A stretch of 64,000 nt of DNA from JANSWY01 sp965243755 (GCA_965243755.1 CBDEVW010000007.1:271608-335607); one strand, 5' to 3'; shown: positions 48,042 through 57,920, numbered from the stretch's first letter. Numbers and translations are program-made. The notes: generated from the sequence alone by a model not told the origin.

Positions 48042-49529
48042 TTAGTATTCAAATATGCCCAGGTCTGGTCCATTGCCGCTGGGTCTGGTGTTGCCAATGA
48101 AATCGCTGGAAGGCAGGTCCGCATCACCTTCCCACCCGGCATCTATAGCGGGGCTGGAGTTTTGTAATTCAAAATTGTTCCTGTCGGGATCCACAAATTC
48201 CGGATTTTGATTGATGGTGCCCTGTTCATTCAGTGGTCCCCAGATGCCCCTGGTACCAAACAGGTTGTTGTACAGGTCGTGAGTGGCAAAAAAGCCCTGG
48301 TAAGGGGAATCCTGTGTCGGGCCGAAGATGGAGAGGTCTGCGCCGTTGTTCCATCCTATGTTGTTGGCTACCAGTGTGGTGGGGTTGTGGAGTTCGCCCT
48401 GTGTTTCAATGAGGTAACTCAGGAACAGTCCCTGGTTGGGGTTGTTATAAAAAACATTGTTGAAGACTTTGTTGTTTCGCCCCCCGTTGACTTCCAGTCC
48501 GTCTCCTATCTCGGTATGCAGGGTCTGTACACCGTTGTTAGCAAAAATGTTGTTTCTGACAATGATGTTGTCCGTTTTGTAGAAATCAATGCCCCAGTCG
48601 CCTCCATCCCGGAAGATGCTGTTTTCTACAATCACGCCATTTAGCCCCTGGATCAGCACATTGCCATAGTAGTAGACGGGAGGGTAATCGGTAGAGGGCC
48701 ATCCATCAGCAGCATAACCAAAGCCATTTTGTTCCAGCAGGCAATTTCTGATGACCAGGTTGGTCAGTGGATTTTCCTGTGGATATGTTTCAGATCTTGA
48801 TCGAAGTTCTATGCCATAGGTCACTGTGCCCCTGATGGTTACATTATCGAAGACCCAGTTGTCCCCTCCTACCGGCTCCCATCCGTTGATGATGCCAAAA
48901 TACTGTGAAGACTCCTCGGGGCTTCCCTGTTGAGAGAGGACAATTTGCGATGAACTGATCTCAATGTTTTGAATGAGCAGGTTGTTGGTGGTTCCTTCTA
49001 TTCTTATTCCACCCCGGTTATCAACCAGCTGACCGCCATCAATGGTCACATCAGATGTGGCATTGAGCCAGTATGCAGCGGCATTGGGATTGTGATGAAT
49101 GTCATTGTCAATCAGATCCGCTGAAGATACCTGATCTACATGGATGGCTCCCATATCATCGGAGGCACTGTTGGCAATTTCAAATCCATTGACTTCTACC
49201 CCATCTCCGGTCACATGGATGACCGCTCCAATCTGATCACTCTGCAGGACGACATTTTCTTCTGCCAGCAGTGCAATCTGGTTTTTATCAATCGTGATGG
49301 CTTCCTGATAGGTGCCATTGCGTACCAGAATGGTCTGACCGGCCGCTGCATGATCAAGTGCCCGCTGAATGGTGTTGAAGGGCGCGGATGAGCTGCCGTC
49401 ACCGTTGGTACTTACTTTATTATCTACATAAATATCGATTGTTCTTGTTTGTTCCGGTGGTTCCTTCACATCGTGTTTACAACTTACCCATGTGAAAGCG
49501 ATTAATGTGCAATAAAAAAGGATTCTCAT
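48042..49529 (-). CDS. Right-handed parallel beta-helix lipoprotein
   Basis: A 495-aa exported protein with a short signal peptide and probable lipidation cysteine (C17 in TWVSC). YVDNKVSTNGDGSSSAPFNTIQRALDHAAAGQTILVRNGTY-type opening (about 30-70) is the DUF1565/NosD-like entry to a beta-helix. Many coils follow with Asn ladders, such as VIENS, IIVRNNIFANNG and VFNNVFYNNPNQGLF. The end (PAIDAGWEGDADLPSSDF, then LGIFEY) is typical of Bacteroidota secreted beta-helix proteins. The fold is shared by pectate lyases and other polysaccharide-active enzymes. It lies between the TonB receptor and an SGNH-like lipoprotein. Confidence 0.85.
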   Translation of the reverse strand: MRILFYCTLIAFTWVSCKHDVKEPPEQTRTIDIYVDNKVSTNGDGSSSAPFNTIQRALDHAAAGQTILVRNGTYQEAITIDKNQIALLAEENVVLQSDQIGAVIHVTGDGVEVNGFEIANSASDDMGAIHVDQVSSADLIDNDIHHNPNAAAYWLNATSDVTIDGGQLVDNRGGIRIEGTTNNLLIQNIEISSSQIVLSQQGSPEESSQYFGIINGWEPVGGDNWVFDNVTIRGTVTYGIELRSRSETYPQENPLTNLVIRNCLLEQNGFGYAADGWPSTDYPPVYYYGNVLIQGLNGVIVENSIFRDGGDWGIDFYKTDNIIVRNNIFANNGVQTLHTEIGDGLEVNGGRNNKVFNNVFYNNPNQGLFLSYLIETQGELHNPTTLVANNIGWNNGADLSIFGPTQDSPYQGFFATHDLYNNLFGTRGIWGPLNEQGTINQNPEFVDPDRNNFELQNSSPAIDAGWEGDADLPSSDFIGNTRPSGNGPDLGIFEY

Positions 49530-49603
49530 TTTGATGTAATATTTGATTTTCGCTATTACATACTATAAGAATGCGGCCACCCTACTTTTATCCTGCTAAA
49601 AAA

Positions 49604-52195
49604 TTAAAATAATTGTAATCGAAGGCTCAGGTTTGGGGTAAACCCGAATAAATAACGGTCGGTCTGATTGAGAGCAACTTCCTGATCATCAACCACTTCT
49701 ACATCGTACGTGCGGTTAGCATAGTTTTGATGTCCGGTAAGATTGATGAATGAAATCCCCAGTTGACCGGAGAAGTTTTTTCCAGATGGCCGGTAATGGT
49801 ACCATAGTGAGCAGTCCAGCCGATGATAATCCGGTAACCTGCGCTGGTTGATGCTTTGATAGGCCACTGCATAATAAGTGATGCCCTCTACGGAAGTGAC
49901 CTGCTCAACACCCTCAGCATGGGCATATGGCAATCCGGTCCGGTATTGATACCCTACTGAAAAGGAAAAATCCCTGATGGTGATCGCATTGACAAACTGC
50001 ACCTGGTGTTTCGCATTTTGCCGTGAGGGGATGTCCATCAGTCCTTCGCCGGGTACTTGCGCCAGGGAGTGCTGAAAGGCATAGCTTACCCAGGATCGCC
50101 AATGCCTGAATCGCTTTCGGAGCAGTACATCAATACCGGTAACTTCTTCTGAGGCCATAAAAAACTGGTCCAGTACGGGATTGATTTTACGGGCGTTCAA
50201 TCCTGTAATATGCTTGCGATATCCTTCCATGTCTACTAACCAGCCTCTGGTGGAGCAGGTCCATCCGATGTTGAATTGTTTGCTGTTCATTACCTGCCTG
50301 CCTTCACCAGTGCCAGCGAGGATCCAGAACTGCTCAATGTTGTTGGCCAGGGTAAACCTGTCTTCCTGAAATGATTGTATGAATTGATGGGTAATCGCAC
50401 CGGATGTTTTAAGTGTGATGTAATCATTGAGCTGATAGCGCAGGAACAACCGTGGATCCAATTTCACTTTGTCCAAAGAATTGAATGCCGTGCGGACTCC
50501 CAAACCTGCTGAAAGCTTTTCGCCAAAAGGTTGCCGGAGATTAACATACACGGTGTTGATGGTGCCCGAATTGCTTTCCCGGCTCTGCTCTTCACTAATG
50601 GTGTTTCCGTTCTGGTGATCACGGGAATAGGTGTTGAATCCAGCGTCCAGTTGATTCCATTGGTAACCCAGTTCTACCTGGCCTTTATTATTGATGGTCA
50701 GCTGGTTATGCCAGCGCAGTTCAAGGTTTTCCATGTCATTGGCACGGGACTCTAACCTACTAATGTCGTTTTCGAAATTTCGAATGTTGTGCTCTGCGTA
50801 ATCCAGGTTGTATACGGACCTGGCAAGGTTAAGCGAACTGATGAATCCCGGCCGGAGACGCAACAGGTACTTTAGACCGAGTCCTTGTTGGGTGGTGTTA
50901 CTGGTTTGCCTGGTGATGTTGAGTTGATCCTCGTCTACAGACTCGAAATGCACTTTGTCCTTTGCCGACAGATAGCTGATACGGATGGAGTCTTTGTCAG
51001 TGATGTTGCCATTCCAGACCAGGTTCCAGTCGGAGAACACAATCTGGCTGTTGTAATCAAAATCCCTTTCCAGCACTGCGGTTTGAAACAGCTCGGTGGT
51101 GCTGCCCTCAAATACTTTTTCACTGATCGACGCATATGATGGTGTAAGCAGTAAATCATTGTATGATCTTCTGCCAGCAATCAGCAAGGAACCCAGTTTG
51201 CTTACCGGACCCTGTGCGTAGACATCTGCGTGTGTCAGGTTCAGGTTGACAGCTGCTGTGGTTTTATTGGGGATGGGAGTCGCCGATTCCATTTCCAGCA
51301 GTCCGCCCAGGTAATTGCCATACTTTACCGGGACAAAGTTTTTATGCAAATGCACCCTTCCGGTGGCTGACGGAATTACCGCAGCAATATTGCCAAAATA
51401 ATGTGCAGGATCGTATAAAGGGATTTCGTTCCAAAGAAAACCGGTATGATCCAGTGTGCTTCCCCTGATGGTGATTTCCGAAGCGGTTTCATTGACGGAG
51501 TTGATGCCAGGGATCATTTGTACTGTTAACAAGACATCCGGTTCAGCCATGCCCGGTAAGCTCTCCATCTCACCAGGGCTGATTTGCAGGCTATTGCCAG
51601 TGCCTTCCATTACAATGCCCTGGTGTAGGTACTCCTCAATCACGATCTCCCCCAGTACAGTAGTTTCCGGTTGCAATCTTACGGTGATGGCCGTCCCGGT
51701 CTGGAGGGGTTTGATGCTGTCGGTCCGGTAACCGAGGTAGGCAATGCGCAATGTTGATTCAGGGTCATTGGGCACCTGTATTGTCGTTTGCCCCTTGTCA
51801 TCTGTAATGGCTCCCTGATGGCTATTGGTCAATTGCACCATCGCAAATGAAAGGGGTTCATTGTTGGTCGCTGATAATACACTGAGGTGTATATGGACGC
51901 TTTTCATTTTTTTGATGACTACAAATGCGTCCGTTACTAGTTTCCAGTCAAGGAAGTGCTCTGATAATGCCACCTGGCACAAACTATCAATGTCATAAGT
52001 TCCTTGTGAGATCGTCACTTCAATATCCTCCAGGTCGGCAGGGGCATATGAAAACCTGAATTCGGAGGTATGCTGAATGTCTGTGAGCAGTTGTACAAGT
52101 GGTTGCGCTGCATAGTCTTTTTCCAGGGTGATTTTTTGCGCCATGCTGGTCACATTGATTATCAGGCAAATGGAAAAACAAAAAAAGCTGCGCAT
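49604..52195 (-). CDS. TonB-dependent receptor with STN signalling domain
   Basis: An 863-aa outer-membrane receptor. A signal peptide (about 1-19) precedes an STN-like domain (about 22-95), used to signal to a FecR protein. A carboxypeptidase-regulatory-like beta-sandwich follows (about 100-175). The plug is about 190-320 (LTVQMIPGINSVNETASEITIRG region), and the rest is a 22-strand-type barrel ending NLSLRLQLF. No SusD gene is next to it, so the ligand is not predicted to be caught by a SusCD pair. With the upstream FecR and sigma genes it forms a cell-surface signalling unit: ligand binding should release the sigma factor, which then transcribes this locus. Confidence 0.92.
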   Translation of the reverse strand: MRSFFCFSICLIINVTSMAQKITLEKDYAAQPLVQLLTDIQHTSEFRFSYAPADLEDIEVTISQGTYDIDSLCQVALSEHFLDWKLVTDAFVVIKKMKSVHIHLSVLSATNNEPLSFAMVQLTNSHQGAITDDKGQTTIQVPNDPESTLRIAYLGYRTDSIKPLQTGTAITVRLQPETTVLGEIVIEEYLHQGIVMEGTGNSLQISPGEMESLPGMAEPDVLLTVQMIPGINSVNETASEITIRGSTLDHTGFLWNEIPLYDPAHYFGNIAAVIPSATGRVHLHKNFVPVKYGNYLGGLLEMESATPIPNKTTAAVNLNLTHADVYAQGPVSKLGSLLIAGRRSYNDLLLTPSYASISEKVFEGSTTELFQTAVLERDFDYNSQIVFSDWNLVWNGNITDKDSIRISYLSAKDKVHFESVDEDQLNITRQTSNTTQQGLGLKYLLRLRPGFISSLNLARSVYNLDYAEHNIRNFENDISRLESRANDMENLELRWHNQLTINNKGQVELGYQWNQLDAGFNTYSRDHQNGNTISEEQSRESNSGTINTVYVNLRQPFGEKLSAGLGVRTAFNSLDKVKLDPRLFLRYQLNDYITLKTSGAITHQFIQSFQEDRFTLANNIEQFWILAGTGEGRQVMNSKQFNIGWTCSTRGWLVDMEGYRKHITGLNARKINPVLDQFFMASEEVTGIDVLLRKRFRHWRSWVSYAFQHSLAQVPGEGLMDIPSRQNAKHQVQFVNAITIRDFSFSVGYQYRTGLPYAHAEGVEQVTSVEGITYYAVAYQSINQRRLPDYHRLDCSLWYHYRPSGKNFSGQLGISFINLTGHQNYANRTYDVEVVDDQEVALNQTDRYLFGFTPNLSLRLQLF

Positions 52196-52226
52196 CAGAG
52201 GTACTTAATGCTACAAACCTAATACA

Positions 52227-53150
52227 TTATTTGATGATCAATTTGTTTTCAGCGGGGACAAATTCATAACTGATGTCAAAAGGCTCAAATACCAATTGAA
52301 ATGCATGTTCCGGGTTTTGATGCGGAAAAGATCCGGTAAACTTCAGGTCGCTCACGTTGGACTGGTATTCTACCTGCATTCCGAACACCACCTCCAGCTC
52401 TCTGATGACCTCCGTAAGTGGGGTATTGTCAAATGTGGATATTTTGTTCATCCAGGATGGTGATGTCTGGCTGGTCCTGAAGAGCACCTTCTGCCCTGCC
52501 GTGATACTGACACCATTTCCTGCGCTCAAATTAATGGCGTCATCCGCCAGTCCAACCTTTACCTTTCCTTCATAGCATGTTACTACCATCACTTCGGGAC
52601 TTCTGGAGCGCACATTGAAGGAAGTTCCTAACACGTTAATTTCATTGCCGGATGTTTTCACAACAAAAGGTACCTCATTGTTGATCACTTTAAAAAATGC
52701 CTCGCCTTGCAGGAATACCTGCCTGTTTACTGACCAATCCGATTCATCAAAAGCGATCTCGGAAGAGGCATGTAAAATCACTTCCGATCCGTCCGGAAAC
52801 TGAAAGGCCAGCGACTCTCCGTAACCTGTATTGACCATGGTCGGCCCACCCAGGAACCAAACGATCACCCAGGAAATGGCCACTATAACTACCGCAGCTA
52901 CCGCAATCCTGAGTGCCGGCAGCATCCACACCTGTTTTTGTTCCTGATTTTGTGCTGGTAGTTTCGACTTAAGCTGGATTAGTTGCTCTTCTGTAGGGTA
53001 ATCCGGTAGTTTAATTCCTTTGGAAGCAATGATGAGATCCCGGAACTGCTTTCCTTCTTCACTTTCTTCGAAGGCGCGCTTTTCCTCATCAGTCAGCTCG
53101 TTGTTGAGCCACCTGCTTAAGAAGGTCTTATCTGTATTCCATTGCTTCAT
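52227..53150 (-). CDS. FecR-family anti-sigma factor
   Basis: A 307-aa inner-membrane regulator. The cytoplasmic N-terminus (1-75) should hold the sigma factor. One membrane helix covers about 78-101. The periplasmic FecR domain (about 105-210) contains FPDGSEVILHASSEIAF and INVLGTSFNVR. A C-terminal secretin-like DUF4974 domain (about 235-307) starts NTPLTEVIRELEVVFG. It relays the signal from the STN domain of the adjacent receptor. It lies 43 bp after the sigma gene and 31 bp before the receptor gene. Confidence 0.95.
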   Translation of the reverse strand: MKQWNTDKTFLSRWLNNELTDEEKRAFEESEEGKQFRDLIIASKGIKLPDYPTEEQLIQLKSKLPAQNQEQKQVWMLPALRIAVAAVVIVAISWVIVWFLGGPTMVNTGYGESLAFQFPDGSEVILHASSEIAFDESDWSVNRQVFLQGEAFFKVINNEVPFVVKTSGNEINVLGTSFNVRSRSPEVMVVTCYEGKVKVGLADDAINLSAGNGVSITAGQKVLFRTSQTSPSWMNKISTFDNTPLTEVIRELEVVFGMQVEYQSNVSDLKFTGSFPHQNPEHAFQLVFEPFDISYEFVPAENKLIIK

Positions 53151-53193
53151 TTGTTAATACATACTTTATCCGGTACCATACCCTACTTTTGCT

Positions 53194-53706
53194 TCAGATA
53201 TTATAACATATTTCCCTCAGTTTCATCAATGCATTGTGCATTCGCTTTTCTACGGCCTTTACACTTATCCCCAAAGATTCCGCTATTTCGCGATAACTGA
53301 GCTCATCCATGCGATTCATCAGGAACACTTCACGCTGCTTATCAGGTAAATTTTGTATCGCATCCGCCACATTTTTACTTAGCTCCTGATGCTGTAGTGT
53401 AAATTCAGGGTCCTCAGGGGTGGTTTGTTCAAACGTAATGTTTTGATGGTTCCTGGCTAGCTTGTCCCGGGCCAACAGCTTCAGGAACTGATTTTGCCCT
53501 ACTTTGAACAGGAAGGACCTGGCTTTGTCAAATGGCACTTTTTTGCACGCTTTCCATAAGATGATAAAAGCCTCCTGTACTATGTCATTGGCGCGTTCCA
53601 GGTCGCTGAACTTATAAACCAGGAAATTTCTCAATACAGGTGCCATTGACCTGAACAGGGAATCAAAAACCTTTTCCTCACATACATCCTGATTTATTTT
53701 GGCCAA
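53194..53706 (-). CDS. ECF RNA polymerase sigma factor
   Basis: A 170-aa sigma-70-family ECF factor of the FecI-like Bacteroidota group. Region 2 has LERANDIVQEAFIILWKA. Region 4 has LPDKQREVFLMNRMDELSYR followed by the helix-turn-helix EIAESLGISVKAVEKRMHNAL. It is first in the - strand unit with FecR, the TonB receptor and two lipoproteins. Its target promoters, probably including its own, cannot be identified from one window. Confidence 0.95.
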   Translation of the reverse strand: MAKINQDVCEEKVFDSLFRSMAPVLRNFLVYKFSDLERANDIVQEAFIILWKACKKVPFDKARSFLFKVGQNQFLKLLARDKLARNHQNITFEQTTPEDPEFTLQHQELSKNVADAIQNLPDKQREVFLMNRMDELSYREIAESLGISVKAVEKRMHNALMKLREICYNI

Positions 53707-53821
53707 TGGTAATTAATGGTTCACTTCAAACTTTTTCCAAAATTTCTAAACTAGGCCATTTGCAAGGTGTTTACAAGGTGTCCTTAATTTTTTTGTTGCA
53801 GTTTGTGTTCTGATCGATTGA
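53707..53821. other. Promoter-bearing gap before the sigma factor gene
   Basis: A 115-bp gap between the sigma factor start and the end of mgtE. It contains the short direct repeat ACAAGGTGT (two copies, near 53763 and 53772). No clear -7 element was found. Confidence 0.25.
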
Positions 53822-55129
53822 TTAAAAAATACCCAGTGCTGTGCCTAACAGTGTGGCAAGTCCCAGAAAACTTAAGAATCCCATGATGTCTGTTACGGTA
53901 GTCAGTACAATGGAAGAAGACTGAGCCGGGTCCTGCCCTACTGCTTTGAGGATGATGGGCACCACTGCTCCGGAAAATCCTGCAATGACCATGGACAACA
54001 CCATTGAGGTAGCAATGACCAATGCGATCCCGAACGAAGATGACCAAAAATAGGCGATTACTGATGTGGTCAATGCCACAGCAACACCGTTAATGAATCC
54101 CACAGCGACTTCCTTTCTGGCAACTTTCCACCATTGTGCTGTATGGATCTCGCGCAGGGCCAGTCCCCGCATGGTCACTGCCAGAGCCTGGGAGCCCGTG
54201 TTTCCTGATTGTCCGGCCACTACCGGCAGGAATACTGCCAGCACAGTTACCTGAGCAATGGTTTCTTCGAAAATCCCTACAATGGAAGCTGCCAGGAATG
54301 CGGTAGCCAGGTTGATCTGAAGCCATGGCAGTCTTTTTTTCACGGCAAAAAGAGGAGTCGACAGGGCCCTTTCTTCACGCCCTGCACCAAACATGGTAAG
54401 CACATCCTGGGAAGCCTCTTTCTGTGTGGCACTGATCAGCGTTTCGCTTCTGATGATCCCCAGGAGGTTGCCATCAATGTCTACCACCGGAAGGTTAATG
54501 ATCTTTCCTTGTTCAAACAGCTGTACGGCCTCTTCTGCCGGTGACATGGCCTGAATGCTCTCGCATGGCTCCAGTAATTCGCCGAGTGTGGTTTCTGTAG
54601 TAGAAATGGCGATGTTCTGGATAAAGACTTTGCCCATTAACTTACCATCATGACTGATCACATGCACGTTGAGGATTTTCCTATTGCCCACAGTTCTCAG
54701 TTTTTCAAGCACCTGATCTACTGTATTCTCAGGATTGAATGTGATGATCTGTGTGTCCATCAGGTAACCCGCAGCGGTAGGCGGATAGGACAACATTTCA
54801 CTGATGCTTTTCGCTTTAGCAGGGGAAAGTTGTTTTAGTTTTTTTTCTGATATGGTTTTAGGCAGCCTGGACAATAACCTTGTGGCCTTGCTGGTATCGA
54901 GTTCTTCAAAAACAGGCACAAAGACATTTTCTGGCAGGGCCTCAATCACTCCGGCTACCGTATGTGGTGCCAGGTGCAACAGCAGTGTCCTGACAGCCTC
55001 ATGATCCTGTCCCTGCAGGTGGTATAATATGGTCTCAGTTGGTAAGCCATTCAATACTGCAGCAGCCTCGTGAGGAAACTGCCTGATGTAACTCTGGCTC
55101 AGGGTGTGTTGAACTTCTGCTATATCCAT
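53822..55129 (-). CDS. mgtE: MgtE magnesium transporter
   Basis: A 435-aa MgtE. The superhelical N domain is about 1-120 and two CBS domains about 120-245. The plug helix and five membrane helices fill about 260-435. The pore signature is FLPVVAGQSGNTGSQALAVT near residue 310. MgtE is a Mg2+-gated Mg2+ channel of the inner membrane; the N and CBS domains bind Mg2+ and close it. It is the last gene of a three-gene unit with a soluble N-CBS paralogue (4-bp gap) and an MscS-like channel. Confidence 0.93.
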   Translation of the reverse strand: MDIAEVQHTLSQSYIRQFPHEAAAVLNGLPTETILYHLQGQDHEAVRTLLLHLAPHTVAGVIEALPENVFVPVFEELDTSKATRLLSRLPKTISEKKLKQLSPAKAKSISEMLSYPPTAAGYLMDTQIITFNPENTVDQVLEKLRTVGNRKILNVHVISHDGKLMGKVFIQNIAISTTETTLGELLEPCESIQAMSPAEEAVQLFEQGKIINLPVVDIDGNLLGIIRSETLISATQKEASQDVLTMFGAGREERALSTPLFAVKKRLPWLQINLATAFLAASIVGIFEETIAQVTVLAVFLPVVAGQSGNTGSQALAVTMRGLALREIHTAQWWKVARKEVAVGFINGVAVALTTSVIAYFWSSSFGIALVIATSMVLSMVIAGFSGAVVPIILKAVGQDPAQSSSIVLTTVTDIMGFLSFLGLATLLGTALGIF

Positions 55130-55133
55130 GGTC

Positions 55134-55946
55134 TCAATGCTTTATGTTTTGATCCGTGTTACCCAGGAGGCTTGTGAGTCCTATCAGGTACAAGTCTCCC
55201 AGTGCATTACCTGTTTTGATTTCCAGTTTGCCACGGGAATCTGCTGGTCTCTCCGTTTGCTGAAGCGTCACCCGGTTGACTACCCCAATGAACATACCAT
55301 CTCCCCTGACCACCGGTAATTCTACAAACCTGTTGTCCCAGTGATCAATGGCATCACGGACCATCATTTGGGCAGTAATGGGTTGCTCCACGGTTTCCAT
55401 TATTTTTTCTACGATGGTGCTGCTATCGCTGGTCACTAATCTGTTCACGGCAACATATCCAGTCAGTTTGTTGTCATCATCAAGTACAAAAATTACCGGC
55501 CTGGTATGTTCAGCACCACGCCGTATTTCATTCAGTGCTTTTTCTGCGGTCCATTGTTGCAATAAAGTCAACACTTCGGTTTCCGTGTGCGCCCCTACCT
55601 GAGATTCCTGGAAAGACAAAGCTATTTTGAGCGATTTGCCCAGGTTTTCAGGCAGTTGCAGCAATATCCTTTCACGCAGCTTACTGTTCATCTGTCGTAA
55701 AATGGCTTCTGTGTGGTGACTGGACAAGTGCATTAGCAATTCTAATATCAACCCTTCCCTGATCACCTCAAGTACACGGGCGGCATTATAGGGGGTCATT
55801 GATTGAAGGACTGTGCCTGCTAAATCTGCGGATACATTTTCCAGTAATTTTGCGATATCCCCGACCGCAAATTTTTCGATCATTTCGGTGGCCCGAAGCG
55901 GGTGGTTCTTAATGAACTGATTGACTAAAAGCTGATCATTTTCCAT
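55134..55946 (-). CDS. Soluble MgtE-N/CBS-domain protein
   Basis: A 270-aa protein that looks like the cytoplasmic half of MgtE alone. A helical N-like domain covers about 1-130 (HHTEAILRQMNSKLRERILL) and two CBS motifs about 135-240 (VIFVLDDDNKLTGYVAVNRL, then ELPVVRGDGMFIGVVNRV). The tail has no pore helices. It overlaps the MscS-like gene by 11 bp and precedes mgtE by 4 bp. I infer a regulatory subunit for one or both neighbours, perhaps pairing with the N-CBS part of MgtE. Confidence 0.8.
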   Translation of the reverse strand: MENDQLLVNQFIKNHPLRATEMIEKFAVGDIAKLLENVSADLAGTVLQSMTPYNAARVLEVIREGLILELLMHLSSHHTEAILRQMNSKLRERILLQLPENLGKSLKIALSFQESQVGAHTETEVLTLLQQWTAEKALNEIRRGAEHTRPVIFVLDDDNKLTGYVAVNRLVTSDSSTIVEKIMETVEQPITAQMMVRDAIDHWDNRFVELPVVRGDGMFIGVVNRVTLQQTERPADSRGKLEIKTGNALGDLYLIGLTSLLGNTDQNIKH

Positions 55947-56754
55947 CCTGGTCCTCCGTTATAATGATACTTTCTTCTTCATTGAATTTTTTAGCTGGTA
56001 CGATGACCAACCCGGATTCTGATTCCACAGTGACTGCATGATCAGAGATTTTGATGATAATTCCTTCTATGTTACCTATTTTAATTCTTTTACCGACCTG
56101 ATGACTTTTGCGAATGTAGTACGATCCAAGAATGTTGCTCACGGAGGTCCTGGCACCCAAAGCAAAAGCCAGGGAAGCACCAAAAAGCAGTCCGGCCAGC
56201 AAAATCATGATGATGCCCTTCAGGAAATCAATGTCTACCCCCAGTTGATCGAGTGCTATGACTATGGTTACAAATAGGATGACATACCTTACCAGTCGAC
56301 CAAAATAGCTGGCGCTGGCCAACCCTGTTTTCACTGCCGCTGCTTTGATGAGATCACCCAGTAACCTGCCCAGTATCATTCCAACAAACACAATGACTAC
56401 TGCGATCAGGATGTTGGGCAGGTATTCGATGATCTTGCCAAACCATATGGTTGAGGATACATCGAGTCCCAGTATATGAAAACAAATGAGCAATGTAAGC
56501 ACCAGGATGATCCAGAAGACGGTGCGTGAGATGAACCTGGCAGAAACTTTCAAATCGATGGCTACCATACGTTTTTGGAGCACCGTATTCAATTTGCTGT
56601 CCAGGTAGAGTAACAATTTGCGGATCAGTCTTTCGATCAGTTTTGCAAATACAAAACCAATTAAAAGAATGGTTATCGCCAGCAGCAGTACTGGCAGCAG
56701 GTCAATCATTTGATCTACCAGTTTGCTGGTGTATGCGTAGATATCTTCTTTCAT
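55936..56754 (-). CDS. MscS-family mechanosensitive-type ion channel
   Basis: A 272-aa inner-membrane protein. About five helices are visible (18-42, 75-97, 110-135, 150-170, 180-205). The pore-lining stretch is GLLFGASLAFALGARTSVSNILGS, rich in small residues. A short beta domain follows (VGKRIKIGNIEGIIIKISDH, VIVPAKKF). The C-terminal alpha/beta vestibule of canonical MscS is missing. Members of this compact subgroup may be gated by other signals. It is coupled to the CBS-domain gene, so CBS-controlled gating is possible. Confidence 0.85.
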   Translation of the reverse strand: MKEDIYAYTSKLVDQMIDLLPVLLLAITILLIGFVFAKLIERLIRKLLLYLDSKLNTVLQKRMVAIDLKVSARFISRTVFWIILVLTLLICFHILGLDVSSTIWFGKIIEYLPNILIAVVIVFVGMILGRLLGDLIKAAAVKTGLASASYFGRLVRYVILFVTIVIALDQLGVDIDFLKGIIMILLAGLLFGASLAFALGARTSVSNILGSYYIRKSHQVGKRIKIGNIEGIIIKISDHAVTVESESGLVIVPAKKFNEEESIIITEDQDGK

Positions 56755-56831
56755 ATATAGCTTATCATGCCGTAATTAAGATAACTATTTATCATCAGGT
56801 TAGCCACATTTTAGTGAATTTCTAACCTGTT

Positions 56832-57875
56832 TCAGTTCCTTACCACTTCATGGATAAACTTCATCTTTTCCATCACAGACTGGTTGATCACGAAAGGATA
56901 AACATCGGGTATACCCATGGAGCGGTTAATGGCGTTGGAGGCAAAAAGTAATGGTATGCAGACTTTTACAATTTTACCAAAATCGGCGCATTCATAGGGG
57001 TTAAAGTCCAGGTTGCTCACCATGCCTGAAAATCCTTTGATGGGGGCCACCTTGAACCCAAAATAGTAGGCCGTTTCGGTGACATCCATGATGTGCAGGT
57101 AATGGGCCCATGATTCTGCCCAGTCTTCCCAGGGATGAGAAGTGGCGTATTTACTGATGTAGTGTTCATTCCACTGCTCGTTCCCTCCTGTTTTATAATA
57201 TCTCTTCAGGGCCTGCTGATAGTCTTCACGTTCATCACCGAAGATTGAACGAAACTGGCTCAGTTTTTCTTCATCCGTGGCGACCAGTTTATCCCAGAAA
57301 TAGTGCCCTACTTCATGTCTAAAATGCCCAATCAGTGTCCTGTAAGGTTCGGACATGGCCATTCGCATCTGTTCACGCAGTACCGAATCGGCCTCTGAAA
57401 GTAATATGGTAATGACCCCATCGGCATGTCCTGTCATCACATTAACGCCTTCCTGTTTGGCCAGGAAATCAAAACAGAGCCCATCGTCAGTCACCAATTT
57501 GCTTGGGAGATCTAACCCCAGTCTGTGTAACTGATAAATGAGGCGGTGTTTGGCAATTTCCAGTTTGTGCCATTTCTCATGGTTGGTTTTGCTGGACAAG
57601 TTGGGAATGGTCCTGTTGAGCGAACAGGCTGAACAGTAATCCTGTGTGGAATCGGCATCTATCAGCCAGTTACACACTTCATATTGCCTGTTTTTGCAAA
57701 ACCGATATTCTTTGTTGTCACGGCCCATCATGAGGTGCTGCATGTCCTCTGACGGATCAAATGCATTCATGATGACCTGGGTATCATTGTAACCCACGGT
57801 AAAGCCACAGTTTTCACAAAAGATGTTCTCAAAGAATAAGGGATGCCCACAATGGCCGCATTGAAAGATCTTCAT
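56832..57875 (-). CDS. Zinc-ribbon plus zincin-type metallopeptidase
   Basis: A 347-aa cytoplasmic protein. Paired cysteines C-x2-C (CGHC and CENC, residues 6-24) form a zinc ribbon, and further cysteines at about 60-85 may form a second. The catalytic helix is HFRHEVGHYFW (HExxH) near residue 190, with the downstream acidic segment WEDWAESWAHYLH likely giving the third ligand. This matches the putative zinc-binding metallopeptidase family often found with ATP-grasp/alpha-E genes. It follows that pair here by 45 bp and may process the peptide-like product of the ligase. Confidence 0.87.
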   Translation of the reverse strand: MKIFQCGHCGHPLFFENIFCENCGFTVGYNDTQVIMNAFDPSEDMQHLMMGRDNKEYRFCKNRQYEVCNWLIDADSTQDYCSACSLNRTIPNLSSKTNHEKWHKLEIAKHRLIYQLHRLGLDLPSKLVTDDGLCFDFLAKQEGVNVMTGHADGVITILLSEADSVLREQMRMAMSEPYRTLIGHFRHEVGHYFWDKLVATDEEKLSQFRSIFGDEREDYQQALKRYYKTGGNEQWNEHYISKYATSHPWEDWAESWAHYLHIMDVTETAYYFGFKVAPIKGFSGMVSNLDFNPYECADFGKIVKVCIPLLFASNAINRSMGIPDVYPFVINQSVMEKMKFIHEVVRN

Positions 57876-57920
57876 TGTTGTTGGATCAAAGGGTCAAATA
57901 TATGCTTGTTCCACTTGATT

